In this document: piece after piece, positions 11,646 to 21,719 of the stretch | Layout: the number at the start of each line of letters is the position of its first letter | Position numbering within the stretch: position 1 is the stretch's first letter | Source: Pelargonium nanum | Lineage: Eukaryota; Streptophyta; Magnoliopsida; Geraniales; Geraniaceae | Direction: 5' to 3' | NCBI GenBank assembly: GCA_036897485.1 | Contig: JAYMTF010000969.1 | Span: 1 to 27,719, forward strand | DNA length: 27,719 nt | Made by a program: the position numbers and the translations under genes | Notes under the pieces: model-generated | Seen by the model: the letters and a program-made list of their open reading frames with translations, nothing else | Database searches by the model: none | Told to the model about the DNA's origin: nothing

Positions 11646-14126
11646 ATGTCTGTGGCTGATGTTGCTCTCAGTCCAATTCGCAGAGAATCTGTACATTCTT
11701 CTTCGTCCGGCTATTTTCCAGGCCAGCAACAGTGTGGTAGTGAGTCGATCCTGATATACCTCACTGTATCTGGTTCTGTGATTCCCATTCGGGTCTTGGA
11801 GTCCGATTCCATTGCATCGGTGAAGCTCAGGATCCAGACGTGCCAAGGCTTTGTAGTTAAGAAGCAGAAGCTTATTTTCAGAGGCAAAGAGCTGTCCCGT
11901 AACAAATCTCTCATCAGGGACTATGGAGTCAGTGATGGTAATGTTCTACATTTGGTTCTTAAGCTCTCTGACCTCTTGATCATTACTGTTGGGACCGTTT
12001 GTGGGAGGGAATTTGAGCTCCATGTAGACCGATACAAGAATGTCGGGTACCTGAAGCAACGGATAGCTAAGGAAGGTAAAGGTTTTGTTGATGTTGATGA
12101 TCCTGTGCTGCTCTGCAATGGCGAGAAGCTCAGGGATCAGACTGTCATCGACAATATATCCACGAACAGCGATGGTGCGATTCACTTGCTGGTTCAGAAA
12201 TCGGCAAAGGTAAGAGCTAAGACTGTTGAAAAGGACTTGGAGCTTTCTGTTGTTGCAGCATATTCAAATGAGAATGAAAGTAGCAGGGATGATAAAGGTG
12301 TAGGTGGTGATGGGGATGGAGAGGATGACCAATCCCAGAAGCTACAGCGCGTAAATGTAATGAAGGAGCCTCCTTATAGGGATTTCGGGTTGGAAAGGAT
12401 TGTTGCTAATCCTAAGGCCGAATTGTCCTCTTTCTTATTGGATTTGATTAATGCGACATTTGAAGGTTTGAAGAGTGGCCATCAACCGATAAGATGTTTG
12501 AAGGGAACAGGAGGAGCTTACTTCATGCAAGATTCATCAGGCAATGAGTATGTTTCTGTTTTCAAGCCTATGGATGAGGAGCCCATGGCTGTGAATAACC
12601 CCCAGGGCCTGCCAGTGTCAGTGGATGGGGAAGGGTTGAAAAGAGGGACACGGGTAGGAGAAGGAGCTATCAGGGAAGTTGCTGCATATGTACTAGATCA
12701 TCCGAGAAGTGGGCCTCGCTCATTGTCGGGGGAGATGATGGGCTATGCTGGTGTACCCCCAACAACTTTGGTTCAGTGCTTGCACCAAGCATTTAACCAC
12801 CCAGATGGATTTGAGTGCAGCTCTAAGAATGTTAAAGTTGGGTCACTGCAAATGTTCATGAAGAATGATGGAAGCTGTGAGGACTTGGGTCCTCGGGCAT
12901 TTCCCATTGAAGAGATACACAAGATCAGTGTACTTGATATACGACTGGCAAATGCAGATAGGCATGCTGGCAATATTCTCTTCACAAAAGGGAAAGAGGG
13001 AAAGTTTGTGCTCACTCCAATTGATCATGGCTACTGCCTGCCAGAAACAGTATGTTATTCTTATCTTATCTTCACACCTATTTTTATTGGTAAATGCTCT
13101 AGTCATGGATACGTATGCATTTATTTCTTAGGTGACATTGATACCCACGTATCATTATCAGTTAGGATCTTTTGGCTCATAGAGCAAGCTCAAGGATGAA
13201 GATGGTTGAAATGAGTAACTGATTAGCTCATTAACATGAGTTAACAACTTTCCATGTTAAGTCTTGGTTACAAGAATATTATGAACGATACTGTTAGCTG
13301 AAATAGATATGGTCTTGTTCGTATATAGTACAAACAGGCATGATTACATTCCAGGTTGAATTATGTCCATCTTGAGCTTACATAACATTTTTTATTTCCT
13401 GTTTTATCCTAAAGTCTCTGAAATCACCAAATTGAGGATAAGAAATAGACAAAAACTTAGTTCTTCAGATGCAGATCAGTGATGTCTTTGTTTACTCAAT
13501 GTTAGCTATGTGATTGTGATGAAAAGAGCATCCTCAGATTTTGAAGTGTAGTTTTTATTGATTCATATCCTTAAATTCTCTCCGACTAATATTGAGATCA
13601 CTGAGTCTTTTGTTGATTTTGTTCCCCGAGCTCAGATGTTTTGGTAATGATTGTGTTATGTGGTTATCTCAAATTGACACTAAATAGTAATTCAGCTTGA
13701 ATCATCTAGATATCTCCTTAAGCTCATGCATGTTTACCATCTTTGTAGTTTGAAGATTGTACGTTTGATTGGCTTTACTGGCCACAAGCCAAAGAGCCAT
13801 ACTCCCCAGACACTATTGATTACATAAATTCACTTGATGCCGAACAAGATATTGCACTTTTGAAATTTTATGGTTGGGACATACCAGTTGAGTGTGCCCG
13901 AACACTTCATATCTCCACTATGCTGTTGAAGAAAGGAGTGCAAAGAGGTCTTACTCCCTTTGCCATCGGAAGCATCATGTGTAGAGAAACCATGAAGAAG
14001 AAATCTTTGATTGAGGAGATTGTCGAAGAAGCCCGTGAATCCTTGCTTCCTGGCATGAGCGAAGACACACTTGTTGAAACTGTTTCCCATGTCATGGATT
14101 TGCAGCTTGACAAGATTGCAAAGTAA
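11646..14126 (+). CDS. PI4KG4: Phosphatidylinositol 4-kinase gamma with two ubiquitin-like domains (PI4Kγ4/UBDKγ4 type)
   Basis: Two exons (11646-13049 and 13749-14126, phase 0 across a 699-bp intron) encode 593 residues. Two tandem ubiquitin-like domains occupy about 34-108 and 110-187. A low-complexity Asp/Gly-rich linker follows, then a PI3/PI4-kinase-type catalytic domain from about 275 to 540. Visible catalytic features are the lysine in VFKP (K307), the DIRLANADRHAGN loop (D438, N443) and the TPIDHG metal-binding motif (D460). Two UBL domains are known for Arabidopsis PI4K gamma 3 and 4, so it belongs to that group; the number 4 is provisional. Members called UBDK were reported to act as protein kinases, with little or no lipid-kinase activity, and to bind ubiquitin-pathway proteins. 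The start ATG lies just after the leader-intron acceptor and is the first in-frame ATG. An open frame that reads on past 13049 to 13199 is simply intron. Confidence 0.93.
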
Positions 14127-14698
14127 TAGTATTTGTTTTGTTTATATGGGTATATATGTGTATAAATCGAGTCACCAGTCTATCTTTGGATGGACCGCAG
14201 TTTGCTCTTTCTTTTTTTCTTCACTTCTGTCAACGATTGATCGGTTTTTTTATCAGACGCTGAACAGAAGTTTCAGATAATGAATAATATGTATTCAGAT
14301 TGTAACCTAACCTAATGGAATGCAGGACTATCTATCTGATAACTATATTACTCAGTGTTATTCTGTAACTTCTTTGGTTTATTGTGATGTGAAACTTGAT
14401 GGAAATGGACTTAGTGCTGGTCTTGGTCACAGAACAGGCCATAGGCATAGCCAACCAACTGAGGTTGTGTGGGGAATTCGAGTTACGTTTTTTCGAGGCT
14501 TAAGTAGAGTTGACAATTTAGACCCGAACTTGTAGGCACTTAGAAACCTAAAAATTTGTTGATTCGGATCACATAAAATGAACATGACCAAATTTAGGTC
14601 TGACAAAATACATGGCGGGCTAGGCAAATCTGTACATTTTACCTGCAAAACCCGAATTTTAACATTAGAATAGTAGAAAGAAAAAAATAAAAAAGCAT
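14127..14698. other. PI4K gamma 3' region, with a possible hAT-type fragment
   Basis: The first 150-300 bases should be the PI4K gamma 3' untranslated region. From about 14505 (TAGAGTTGACAATTTAGACC) to about 14665 the sequence changes character, with repeated ACCCGAA and GGCGGGCTAGGC-like words. These resemble the sub-terminal parts of plant hAT MITEs. No matching second terminal repeat or 8-bp target duplication is visible, so this is a weak suggestion. The tRNA gene follows directly. Confidence 0.35.
14689..14694 (-). terminator. RNA polymerase III terminator of the tRNA-Ser gene
   Basis: A run of six T residues on the minus strand starts a few bases after the tRNA 3' end, and a second run of seven T residues follows at 14681-14687. 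This is the usual Pol III stop signal. Confidence 0.8.
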
Positions 14699-14780
14699 CG
14701 TCGACAGCAGGGTTCGAACCTGCGCGGGCGAAGGCCAACAGATTTCAAGTCTGTCTCCTTAACCACTCGGACATACCGAC
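14699..14780 (-). tRNA. tRNA-Ser (anticodon UGA)
   Basis: The minus strand begins GTCGGTATGTCCGAGTGGTT (acceptor, A-box and D-arm). It has the anticodon loop CTTGAAA (anticodon TGA) on a stem ACAGA/TCTGT, a long variable arm, and the B-box GGTTCGAACCC. It ends TGTCGAC plus discriminator G. The 82-nt length and long variable arm are typical of serine tRNAs; there is no intron. The acceptor stem has two G-U type pairs (positions 5-68 and 6-67). The variable arm (GGCC TTC GCCC) has one mismatch compared with the GGGC/GCCC I expect, so this may be a slightly diverged copy. CCA is not encoded, as normal for nuclear genes. Confidence 0.92.
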
Positions 14781-15000
14781 ATTCACATTCAAAGATTCAA
14801 CTTTTATTTATTTATTACAAAAATGTATCAGACTCTAAACACAAGAATCAATTGATGTATAAAGAGAGGTCAGTTGGATTTTCAGCTATAATTATCCATG
14901 ACCATGAGTTCCGGAAAGTTTTGGTGATCATCTAGTTTTTTATTTTAACTTTGCCTTAAAAAATGTGTGGATTTTCATTTCTTCCAAACAGTCCGGGCCC

Positions 15001-15149
15001 CCCCTAGGGGGTGGCGCAATGGTCAAAACACACATCTCCACGTAGGAGGTCGTGGGTTCAAATCTCATTGCGTCGGGTGGAGTGAGATTTAGGTTAAAGG
15101 GGAAGAGCTACCCCTGTTGTATAGCTCATTTAATTTTAAAAATTAAAAA
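15001..15149 (+). mobile_element. tRNA-derived SINE with perfect target-site duplication
   Basis: The body of about 150 bp has Pol III promoter boxes: an A-box-like GGCGCAATGGTC (about 15013-15024) and a B-box GGGTTCAAATC (about 15054-15064). It has a tRNA-unrelated 3' part and an A-rich tail. The 15-bp direct repeat AAACAGTCCGGGCCC flanks it at 14986-15000 and 15150-15164 without any difference, as expected for a recent LINE-mediated insertion. The first few bases form CCCCCTAGGGGG, so the exact 5' end is ambiguous by some bases. The SINE lies about 280 bp upstream of the NHL-family start codon. I do not assign it to a named family. Confidence 0.88.
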
Positions 15150-15372
15150 AAACAGTCCGGGCCCACCAATGTTTCATCTTTCGGCTAATTTAGCTATAAC
15201 TGCCACAAACTTTCCCAAAAGCACCGAAAATCTGGTCCGAGCCATCACACCTTCAACAAACCCAAAACACATAATCCAAAATAAAACATTAATTTTAAAA
15301 AAGAAAAGTCATACTTTCACACACTCTTCACTCCTCTCCTTTTCCCAGTTTTCCCTTTCCCAATCCTCTCCC

Positions 15373-15384
15373 ATGGAAGATTAA
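15373..15384 (+). other. Minimal upstream ORF (MED-stop) before the NHL-family gene
   Basis: ATGGAAGATTAA lies 48 bases before the main start codon, in a pyrimidine-rich leader. The preceding CCC and following G give a fair initiation context, so it could reduce translation of the main ORF by a small amount. It matters only if transcription starts upstream of 15373, which is likely but not shown. Confidence 0.5.
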
Positions 15385-15432
15385 TTAAAATCCCATTTCC
15401 GTATCCAAACACGCCCTCCAGTTTCTGCAACA

Positions 15433-16053
15433 ATGAGCCGACCACACAAGAACCACTCCGGCCGCACCAATCTCGCTTCCTGCGCCGTCGCCACCATCTT
15501 CCTCATCTTCATCGTCATCGTCGTCCTCATCGTCTTCTTCACCGTTTTCAAGCCCAAAGACCCCAAGATCTCCGTCAACGCCGTCCAGTTTCCGTCCTTC
15601 TCCGTCTCCAACAACACCGTCAACTTCACATTCTCCCAATACGCCGCCGTCTCCAACCCCAACAAGGCCGTCTTCTCCCACTACGACAGCACTCTCCAGC
15701 TTCTCTACTCCGGAAGCCAGGTCGGCTTCATGTTCATCCCCGCCGGGAAGATCGAGTCCGGCCAGACTCAGTACATGGCCGCCACCTTCTCCGTCCAGTC
15801 CTTCCCTCTCGCATCTCAGGCAACGGCCACAGTCGGGCCCGCTCTGGTGGACGGATTCGCCGGTGCCACTACAGCCGGCGCCGCCGCCGCCGGAGGGTAC
15901 AGAGCGGGACCGACGATGGAGATAGAGTCGCGGATGGAGATGGCCGGGAGGGTTAGGGTATTGCACTTCTTCACGCATCACGTGGAGGCCAAGGCTCATT
16001 GCAAGGTTGCCATTGCTGTGAGCGATGGATCTGTTTTGGGAATTAACTGCTAG
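15433..16053 (+). CDS. LEA_2 / NDR1-HIN1-like (NHL) membrane protein
   Basis: A single exon encodes 206 residues. A short basic N-terminus (MSRPHKNHSGR) is followed by one strong transmembrane segment (about 17-39, rich in Ile, Val and Phe). A LEA_2-type extracytosolic domain follows. It includes an NPNK motif (75-78) like that conserved in NHL proteins, two N-glycosylation sequons (N60-N-T and N64-F-T), and an Ala/Gly-rich insert at about 140-156. Such proteins are usually plasma-membrane or ER-anchored and are sometimes linked to defence (NDR1, HIN1); the role of this member is unknown. The gene is much richer in G and C than its neighbours, chiefly by third-position C and G. The start is the first ATG that opens this frame; a three-codon upstream ORF precedes it. 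A protein of the LEA hydroxyproline-rich glycoprotein annotation group is the equivalent name in Arabidopsis. Confidence 0.9.
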   Translation: MSRPHKNHSGRTNLASCAVATIFLIFIVIVVLIVFFTVFKPKDPKISVNAVQFPSFSVSNNTVNFTFSQYAAVSNPNKAVFSHYDSTLQLLYSGSQVGFMFIPAGKIESGQTQYMAATFSVQSFPLASQATATVGPALVDGFAGATTAGAAAAGGYRAGPTMEIESRMEMAGRVRVLHFFTHHVEAKAHCKVAIAVSDGSVLGINC

Positions 16054-16819
16054 TGTTGTAATTTTTAGGGAAATTAGAAGGTCTTTGGGTGTTCAATTTT
16101 CATACCCATTGTTATAAAATTGTAAAAAAATGAAAATTTAATTTTTCGTAGTGATTTCAGCTAGAATTGTTAAATTAGCAAGAGTTGTGAATTTTGTATT
16201 TTGTTTGAGTGAAAATGAAGATTTACGGATTGACGAGTGAGTTACGTGGAGATTGCTTCTTTTATTTTATTTTTGCTTTTGCTTTTTCTTGGTGCAGCTT
16301 AATTGATGAGTAAGCAAAGGACTCTGATGAATAATTTTCAGTCTGAAACTTGTCTGGTTCTGGGTCCAATAATAATACTAGTCATTGAATGCAAGGAAGA
16401 TGAGAAAAGAGTGACATTTATTTCGCAAAAAATTCAAAATAAATGCTCATTTTGGATATAGTTTGGTGATTAGGTTCTGGAATTTGAATTTATTTGTAAA
16501 TCCAGTGAATCAAGAATGTGAAATAATTACTGAGTTGGTCAAAATTGTAGTGCTGGTGGGACCCTTAGTTCACAATAATTCACACTGTCTTGGGATTGGA
16601 GTCCTGCTTTTTTTACTTGCTTTTTTTGGAGCCTTCCCGCCAATTTCATGTAGTTGGCTTTGTGCAGTTAAAAAGTAGTGTAGAAAGATCAAAGAAGAAC
16701 AAGTTTCCAACTGAATTCACTTCTAAGCCTATATAGTTTCTTAGAGATGTGCAATGTACAATGAGAAACACAAGTTCTCTGATAGAATACAAGTATACAA
16801 CTTTTGAATCATTGCTTGG
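16054..16819. other. Spacer between convergent genes (NHL and lipase-like), nothing recognised
   Basis: It holds the 3' ends of two convergent genes, so both 3' untranslated regions must lie here. A plus-strand frame at 16463-16678 has no recognisable product. I see no transposon ends. Confidence 0.45.
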
Positions 16820-18509
16820 TCAAATGTATTTGTAGAGTCTGGACTCCAAGTGCAGATCTGGTCTCCACCATTGGTGAATTCCATGAGCTTGCTTAAAATT
16901 ATTTGCGCCGCTCAGATTAACTGTAAGATTTGCCGAGGGGATGAGGTGCAGTGGCTCCAAAGGCTCCTTCCCAATTGCACTCATAAATAGACCGCCGATG
17001 GAGTTCTGGGTTGCTAGCTTCCCGACATTTCCTGCCCCGATCTGCTCCATCTTTTTTCTGTGATCAAAATAGCCTATGTATTCTGAGCATATGTGATCAG
17101 CTGGGTGCACAAACAAACATGGCACCCAGGCAGAGATGGCGACGAATGGATCTTCAGACATGTCTCTCCTATGTTTAGCCTTCATAGCAATTGTGAGTCC
17201 GGCAGTCACAAAGCTACCTGCAATTCGGATCCCGTGTTTTATCTTTTTATCCTTGATCCTCTCAATTGGGGCGGAGAGGAATGGCGGATTAAAAAGAAAA
17301 GCCGTAAGAAAGATGCCGGTCTTGGCCATTGTCCTCCCAGCAAGCATTGCCATGGCAGACCCTAAGGAATGGCCAGCTAACCAGACATTAGAATCACCTA
17401 CAGCAGCAACCATGTTACGGACAGCTTGCATAGCAATCTCAAAGCGTGATGTCTGGTGAAGTCCATTTCGGATGAGGTGGAGATCCATGTTGATATCCCT
17501 TGAGGCAGAGTCTCCTTTGGTTATGGTGCCGCGGAAGGCAATTACATAACGTGGACCTCGTTTTGTGGAGGGTGTTTGGGGAGAGAATGCCTGTGGTGTG
17601 TATTCAAAAATGGCTCCAAAAATAGAAGAATCAACATCATCCACGAGTCGGTTAACCAGTTCAAAATGGAGGAATTGCCACCAAGGAGGAGCAAGGGCTT
17701 GAGGACCTTCACGTTTCTCCAGGCGGTCACGCTCTAGAACGCAAACAGCCTGAACCAAACAGGCAGCAACAGACCTTCGATGATGTTCATTTGTCCTGCA
17801 TAAGAAAACATATATATTATATCCCTAACAATTTGCTAATATAGAGTGGGGAAAGCCCCCCAGAGAGCATCCAATGGGATTAAACAATTCTAACAGCCTA
17901 CGACTAAATTTTTTATGAACAAAAACGATTATATAGTAGATAAAATTGTAGCTAGGTACTGTGTTTCGTCCAAAAAAATTATAATCGAATTACAAAATTA
18001 CAACATGTCAAAAATTTCCCTCAATAGATGCAAAACAGATATCTGGGGGAATGAGATATGCGACCTAGAAGAACCAATAGTTGACAAGTCAAAATATAAT
18101 GATAAAAAACTGCAACATTTGTCTCCAATATGAAGGTGAACATTCATGCGTTCTTAATCACATCTGTGAAGTTAATGGTGTTGGATATTCTAGCCAAATT
18201 GGTAAAACAGAACAATTATGTGAAATTGGCCTTGTCTAATCAGTAATCACAATAAGGTTTCTAAGGTTTGATGACTTGTTTTGACTGATGTTCTTTTCAT
18301 ATAGTACATGGCCAAAGACAAAAAAGATACAAGTTGAGGCTGAGCAGAATAGACCCTAAAATCTATGACAAAGGAGCTTCATTTTTTGTTAGATGTAAAA
18401 GGAGCTCCTCTTTTTGATGGGATTTTGAGAAGGGGTGTTGAGCTTACCAGTCAACAGCAGTTAGGTGCAAGGGCCCTGAAAGGTCAAAAATTTCCCTCTC
18501 AGAGGCCAT
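16820..18509 (-). CDS. Alpha/beta-hydrolase, lipase class 3-like (At4g10955 type)
   Basis: Two coding exons (18448-18509 and 16820-17795) join in phase through a split Trp21 and give 345 residues, close to the Arabidopsis homologue At4g10955. The nucleophile elbow GHSLGSA is at 162-168 with catalytic Ser164. The preceding stretch ending in YVIAFRGT (about 104-111) is typical of the oxyanion-side strand of lipase-3 folds. Candidate acid and base residues are Asp254 (in HPADH) and a His in AHGIHQWW (about 325-328). There is no signal peptide, so it is probably cytosolic or nuclear. Databases call the family 'GDSL esterase/lipase At4g10955', but the sequence shows a GxSxG lipase fold, not the GDSL block. 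The substrate is unknown. The start ATG (MASEREIFDLSG) is 40 bases after a leader-intron acceptor. The 652-bp coding intron contains nothing recognisable. Confidence 0.92.
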
Positions 18510-20060
18510 TAACACCCTTTATTTCTTCTTGGTATCCTTAATAGCGGTTCTGCATAGCAAAGGGAAAAGCCAGAATAAGCGATAAACATCTATAAACTAA
18601 ACTTTCAATGTGAACACAGAAAATTAAACAGTAATAGCAATCCTAAAATGGTCCATATGATATACCCCAATTCAGCCTTTGTAAAGACAAACAATGTACT
18701 GACCACTACAAGCTGCATTGTGGAAGTCAAGAATTATTAGATAAACCATCTCTAAGAAATTTGACACATAGTAATAGCATGTACTGCAAAAATAGCGTTT
18801 AAAGTATCTTTAATATCTACCACACTCTATCAAACTTTCTAAGAGCCACTGATATTGACGCAAGAGAACTTTAAAACCCAACAAAATAAATGATAGAAAT
18901 ACGATGATATCGAGCAACATCTTGATTATTATTTTTTTGCATCTAACCATGGGTTGGAACTCTATAACGTAAGAGTAACCTGTGTTGTCTGAAGCATATC
19001 AGTACACCAGCATCAACTCCAATTTTGAAAGATATTCAAGCATTCTAGTCCATGTGCATATAAGACAGAGGCCATATCTAAATTATACAAAGAGAAATTT
19101 TCATATTGTATAAAAAAATTGCATTTACATTATACAATTCTCATTCCCTAGAGTACATAGTTGTAAGTTTTTTAGTTCTCACAACCAACAAAAGTAGCTA
19201 TGTTACATATGCTATTAGTCAGTGACATAGGTGAACACAAGATGCAATGCAACTTTGTCTTTTGCTCCTTGTAGTCTTGCAGTATGCATTAGGTGAAGGC
19301 AAAAGATGCATCATACAATAACAAGGGAAAGCTGAATCGAGATGAGAGTCTAATGACCCCAAACGAAGTCACATTTCATCAATTCCGTGTTACTTTACTC
19401 TCTTCTAAATAAACGTCACCTAATCACTTGTTAAGCCACTAATATAACTTTGCCTTCATATATTAAACAAGAACCAATGGACAAATTCGCATTGCCTCCA
19501 CGTTATACCAATTTCCCAAAACAAACAGTTACTGTCATCAAGCTAACATGGAATCACTCAGATCCTCTTCTTCATGCTCCATCTATCTCCAAACTATTTT
19601 TTTTAAAATAAAAAATAATACTATCTAGATTCTCTCCTTCATGCTCTTTGTCTATGCTAGAAATCAGAGGAAAGCAAAAAAATAAATAAAATAAATAAAC
19701 CTCAACCCACACTACAAGATTTGACCATTACTGGTTTCTCAAAATCCTAATCTGAATACAAAGATCCAAATGCAAGTTGACAAACTCTACATAAAATTAA
19801 AAAGAAACCTGAAAAATGCAATAGACGTTATTGGGGCTAATCGACAGGTAAAATAACTGATCAAGAAGTTGGAATATGAGAGATTGGAGAGAAATGTACC
19901 TTGAGAAACGAAGGGTTTAGCAGATCTGATAATGAATTTGGTAGGGCAAAACGAAATCGCGTTCTCTTCTGAGATCGATATAAGCTTATATGGTTAAATG
20001 TGTGGGGTCGGGTGGCTTCGTATTGAAGTGATTGGTTAGAGACGAACGTTATGATGTCCA
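18510..20060 (-). other. 5' leader of the lipase-like gene with a 1.35-kb leader intron
   Basis: The coding exon is preceded by 40 untranslated bases after an acceptor (TTGCTATGCAG, AG at 18551-18550). The most likely leader exon ends TTTCTCAAG then GTACAT (donor 19899-19898). That gives an intron of about 1.35 kb holding no exon, tRNA or clear transposon. The 5' end of the leader exon is probably near 20000-20070; a TATA-like TTATATG is at about 20093-20099. Confidence 0.5.
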
Positions 20061-20099
20061 CTTCCAATGAGTTTTTCTGTTTTGTTTTGAAACGCATAT

Positions 20100-21719
20100 A
20101 ACATGTAAACCCCGTTTTCTGGTTGTCAATATCCAGATTCAGGTGTATACTTGACCGGTTCAGCCAGCAAGGCTGTAACTGTATTTATTGTTCCATCCCT
20201 TTCAATATGGTATTTTACATATATTTTTATCTAGAATATTAATTAGTTTTATTGAGTTTCATTAAGAAAATATTAATTTTATTGATTATAAAATCCAATG
20301 AATACAAACTTGATGTACAATCAAATATTTTAGCAAAAACAAATTGATAGTAGACATCAAATGTTCATAAAAGTCAAGACACAATGTAGTTGATGATTAA
20401 TATTTGCATTGTAATTTTTATTATTAATAATATTTTTATATAAATTATATGAGATCATTTAATTAAATTTGTTTCAAACATATAGTATCAATAAAATCAA
20501 CAATGTTAATATTTTTTTGTTGTTGTTAAACATCATATATGACATCGACTTTCAATATTAAACAACAACTTAAAAAATGTCTACTTTGGTTTTTAAAAAA
20601 AGAGTCTACTTTTATTTATTTTATTTTATTGAAATAATACTTTTATTATTATTGTTATTATTATTATTATTATTTGATAGGTCAATTTTACTTGGGGCCA
20701 AAAGTCCTAGCACGTGCCTTTGAGTGAATAGAAACTCTAGAAAATGTTCTTTAAGGAGTGAACGAAACAGAAAATTTCGGCAGTCAGAATATAATGGAGT
20801 AAAATCACTTACTCTATGAATATGGATAGAATCTTATAAAAAGTGTTTAAATGATGAGATGACATTACATGATTAGTTGGTGATATTGTGCGAGCATGAT
20901 GATGTAGTGATTGACTGTTTGTCACCCATATTTGAGTTCTTAGGAGGAGTCTGATTGCCTCTAGTGCCAAATGTGTCGGGTGAAGAATTTACTTCAATGC
21001 TCCTAGAAGAGAACTTTTGAAGTAAAAATTTTAACGAGGAACTTGGAAGGGATTCCTAGTCCTTGATGAAATGTGGCAAATTGTATGGTCTTTAGTGAGA
21101 GATTGGAAGAGTTCCCAGACAGAAAGTTAGAATTTGGAGGTAGGATTTGAGAATTAGGACTTGGAAATTGTAGTAGTGTCAAGTGAAATTATGGCTCAAT
21201 ATGGAAGTCGGTCACAGTAAAATTATGTTACGTCAAAAAATAATTTGTAATAGTAATTTTGTGGAGAGTTGAAGAGTATGATGGGGACTGGGGAGTGTGT
21301 AACTCAAAATAACTCCTAAAATAATTTCAAATTAATTCATAATCCACTAAAAAAGAAAAAAACATTCACTTTTAGACAGATAAATTTAACACGCAAAACA
21401 CTCACGATAATACCGAGATAACACATATGGCAAAGAGAGAAGTGTATTTCTTGCTTTCTAAAACCTTATTTATTTCCAAATAAAGAGGTTCCGGGATAGG
21501 ATGAGAACTGCTACATATAGAAAATGACAAGCGTGTCATATCATTTTAGTAAGGTTACATTAACTTTCAGCAAACTCGGAATAAAGAGCGCATATATCCT
21601 ACGAAACATTAATCACTAACTATAAGAAGCACAATGGATTCGTCAATACGAAACATTAATCGCAAGTTGATTTCCCATCAGTAAGATATTCCTTTAAACA
21701 AATACTGTCTATATACAGT
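20100..21719. other. Intergenic spacer between lipase-like and dynamin genes, nothing recognised
   Basis: This AT-rich stretch contains an (ATT)n repeat. Its right end (about 21480-21719) should be the 3' untranslated region of the dynamin gene, and its left end the promoter of the lipase-like gene. The middle (about 20870-21330) is less AT-rich and repeats GATGA/GGAAG-like words, perhaps an old repeat remnant, but no terminal repeats or coding potential are visible. Confidence 0.4.
20642..20674. repeat. (TTA)n microsatellite
   Basis: About eleven TTA/ATT units with one interruption (TTG), in the spacer between two minus-strand genes. Confidence 0.85.

Noticed and set aside
13050-13199. Read-through of PI4K gamma exon 1 as a shorter 517-residue protein
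   Set aside because: The continuation after LPET is hydrophobic intron translation. The donor GTATGT at 13050 and the acceptor at 13748 restore the conserved FEDCTFDWLYWP segment in phase.
14427-14738. Minus-strand open frame overlapping the tRNA-Ser gene
   Set aside because: Its first codons are the tRNA sequence itself, and the remainder has no coding character.
15052-15384. Plus-strand open frame of 110 codons upstream of the NHL gene
   Set aside because: It starts inside the SINE and runs through the A-rich tail and the pyrimidine-rich leader, with no recognisable product.
15385-15999. Long minus-strand open frame (about 204 codons) opposite the NHL gene
   Set aside because: It is a by-product of the GC-rich codon usage on the plus strand. 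Its translation is low-complexity Gly/Asp/Glu/Val with no domain, while the plus-strand frame is a clear LEA_2/NHL protein.
17915-18133. Small plus-strand open frame inside the lipase-like gene
   Set aside because: It lies within the coding intron (17796-18447) on the other strand, is AT-driven and matches nothing I recognise.
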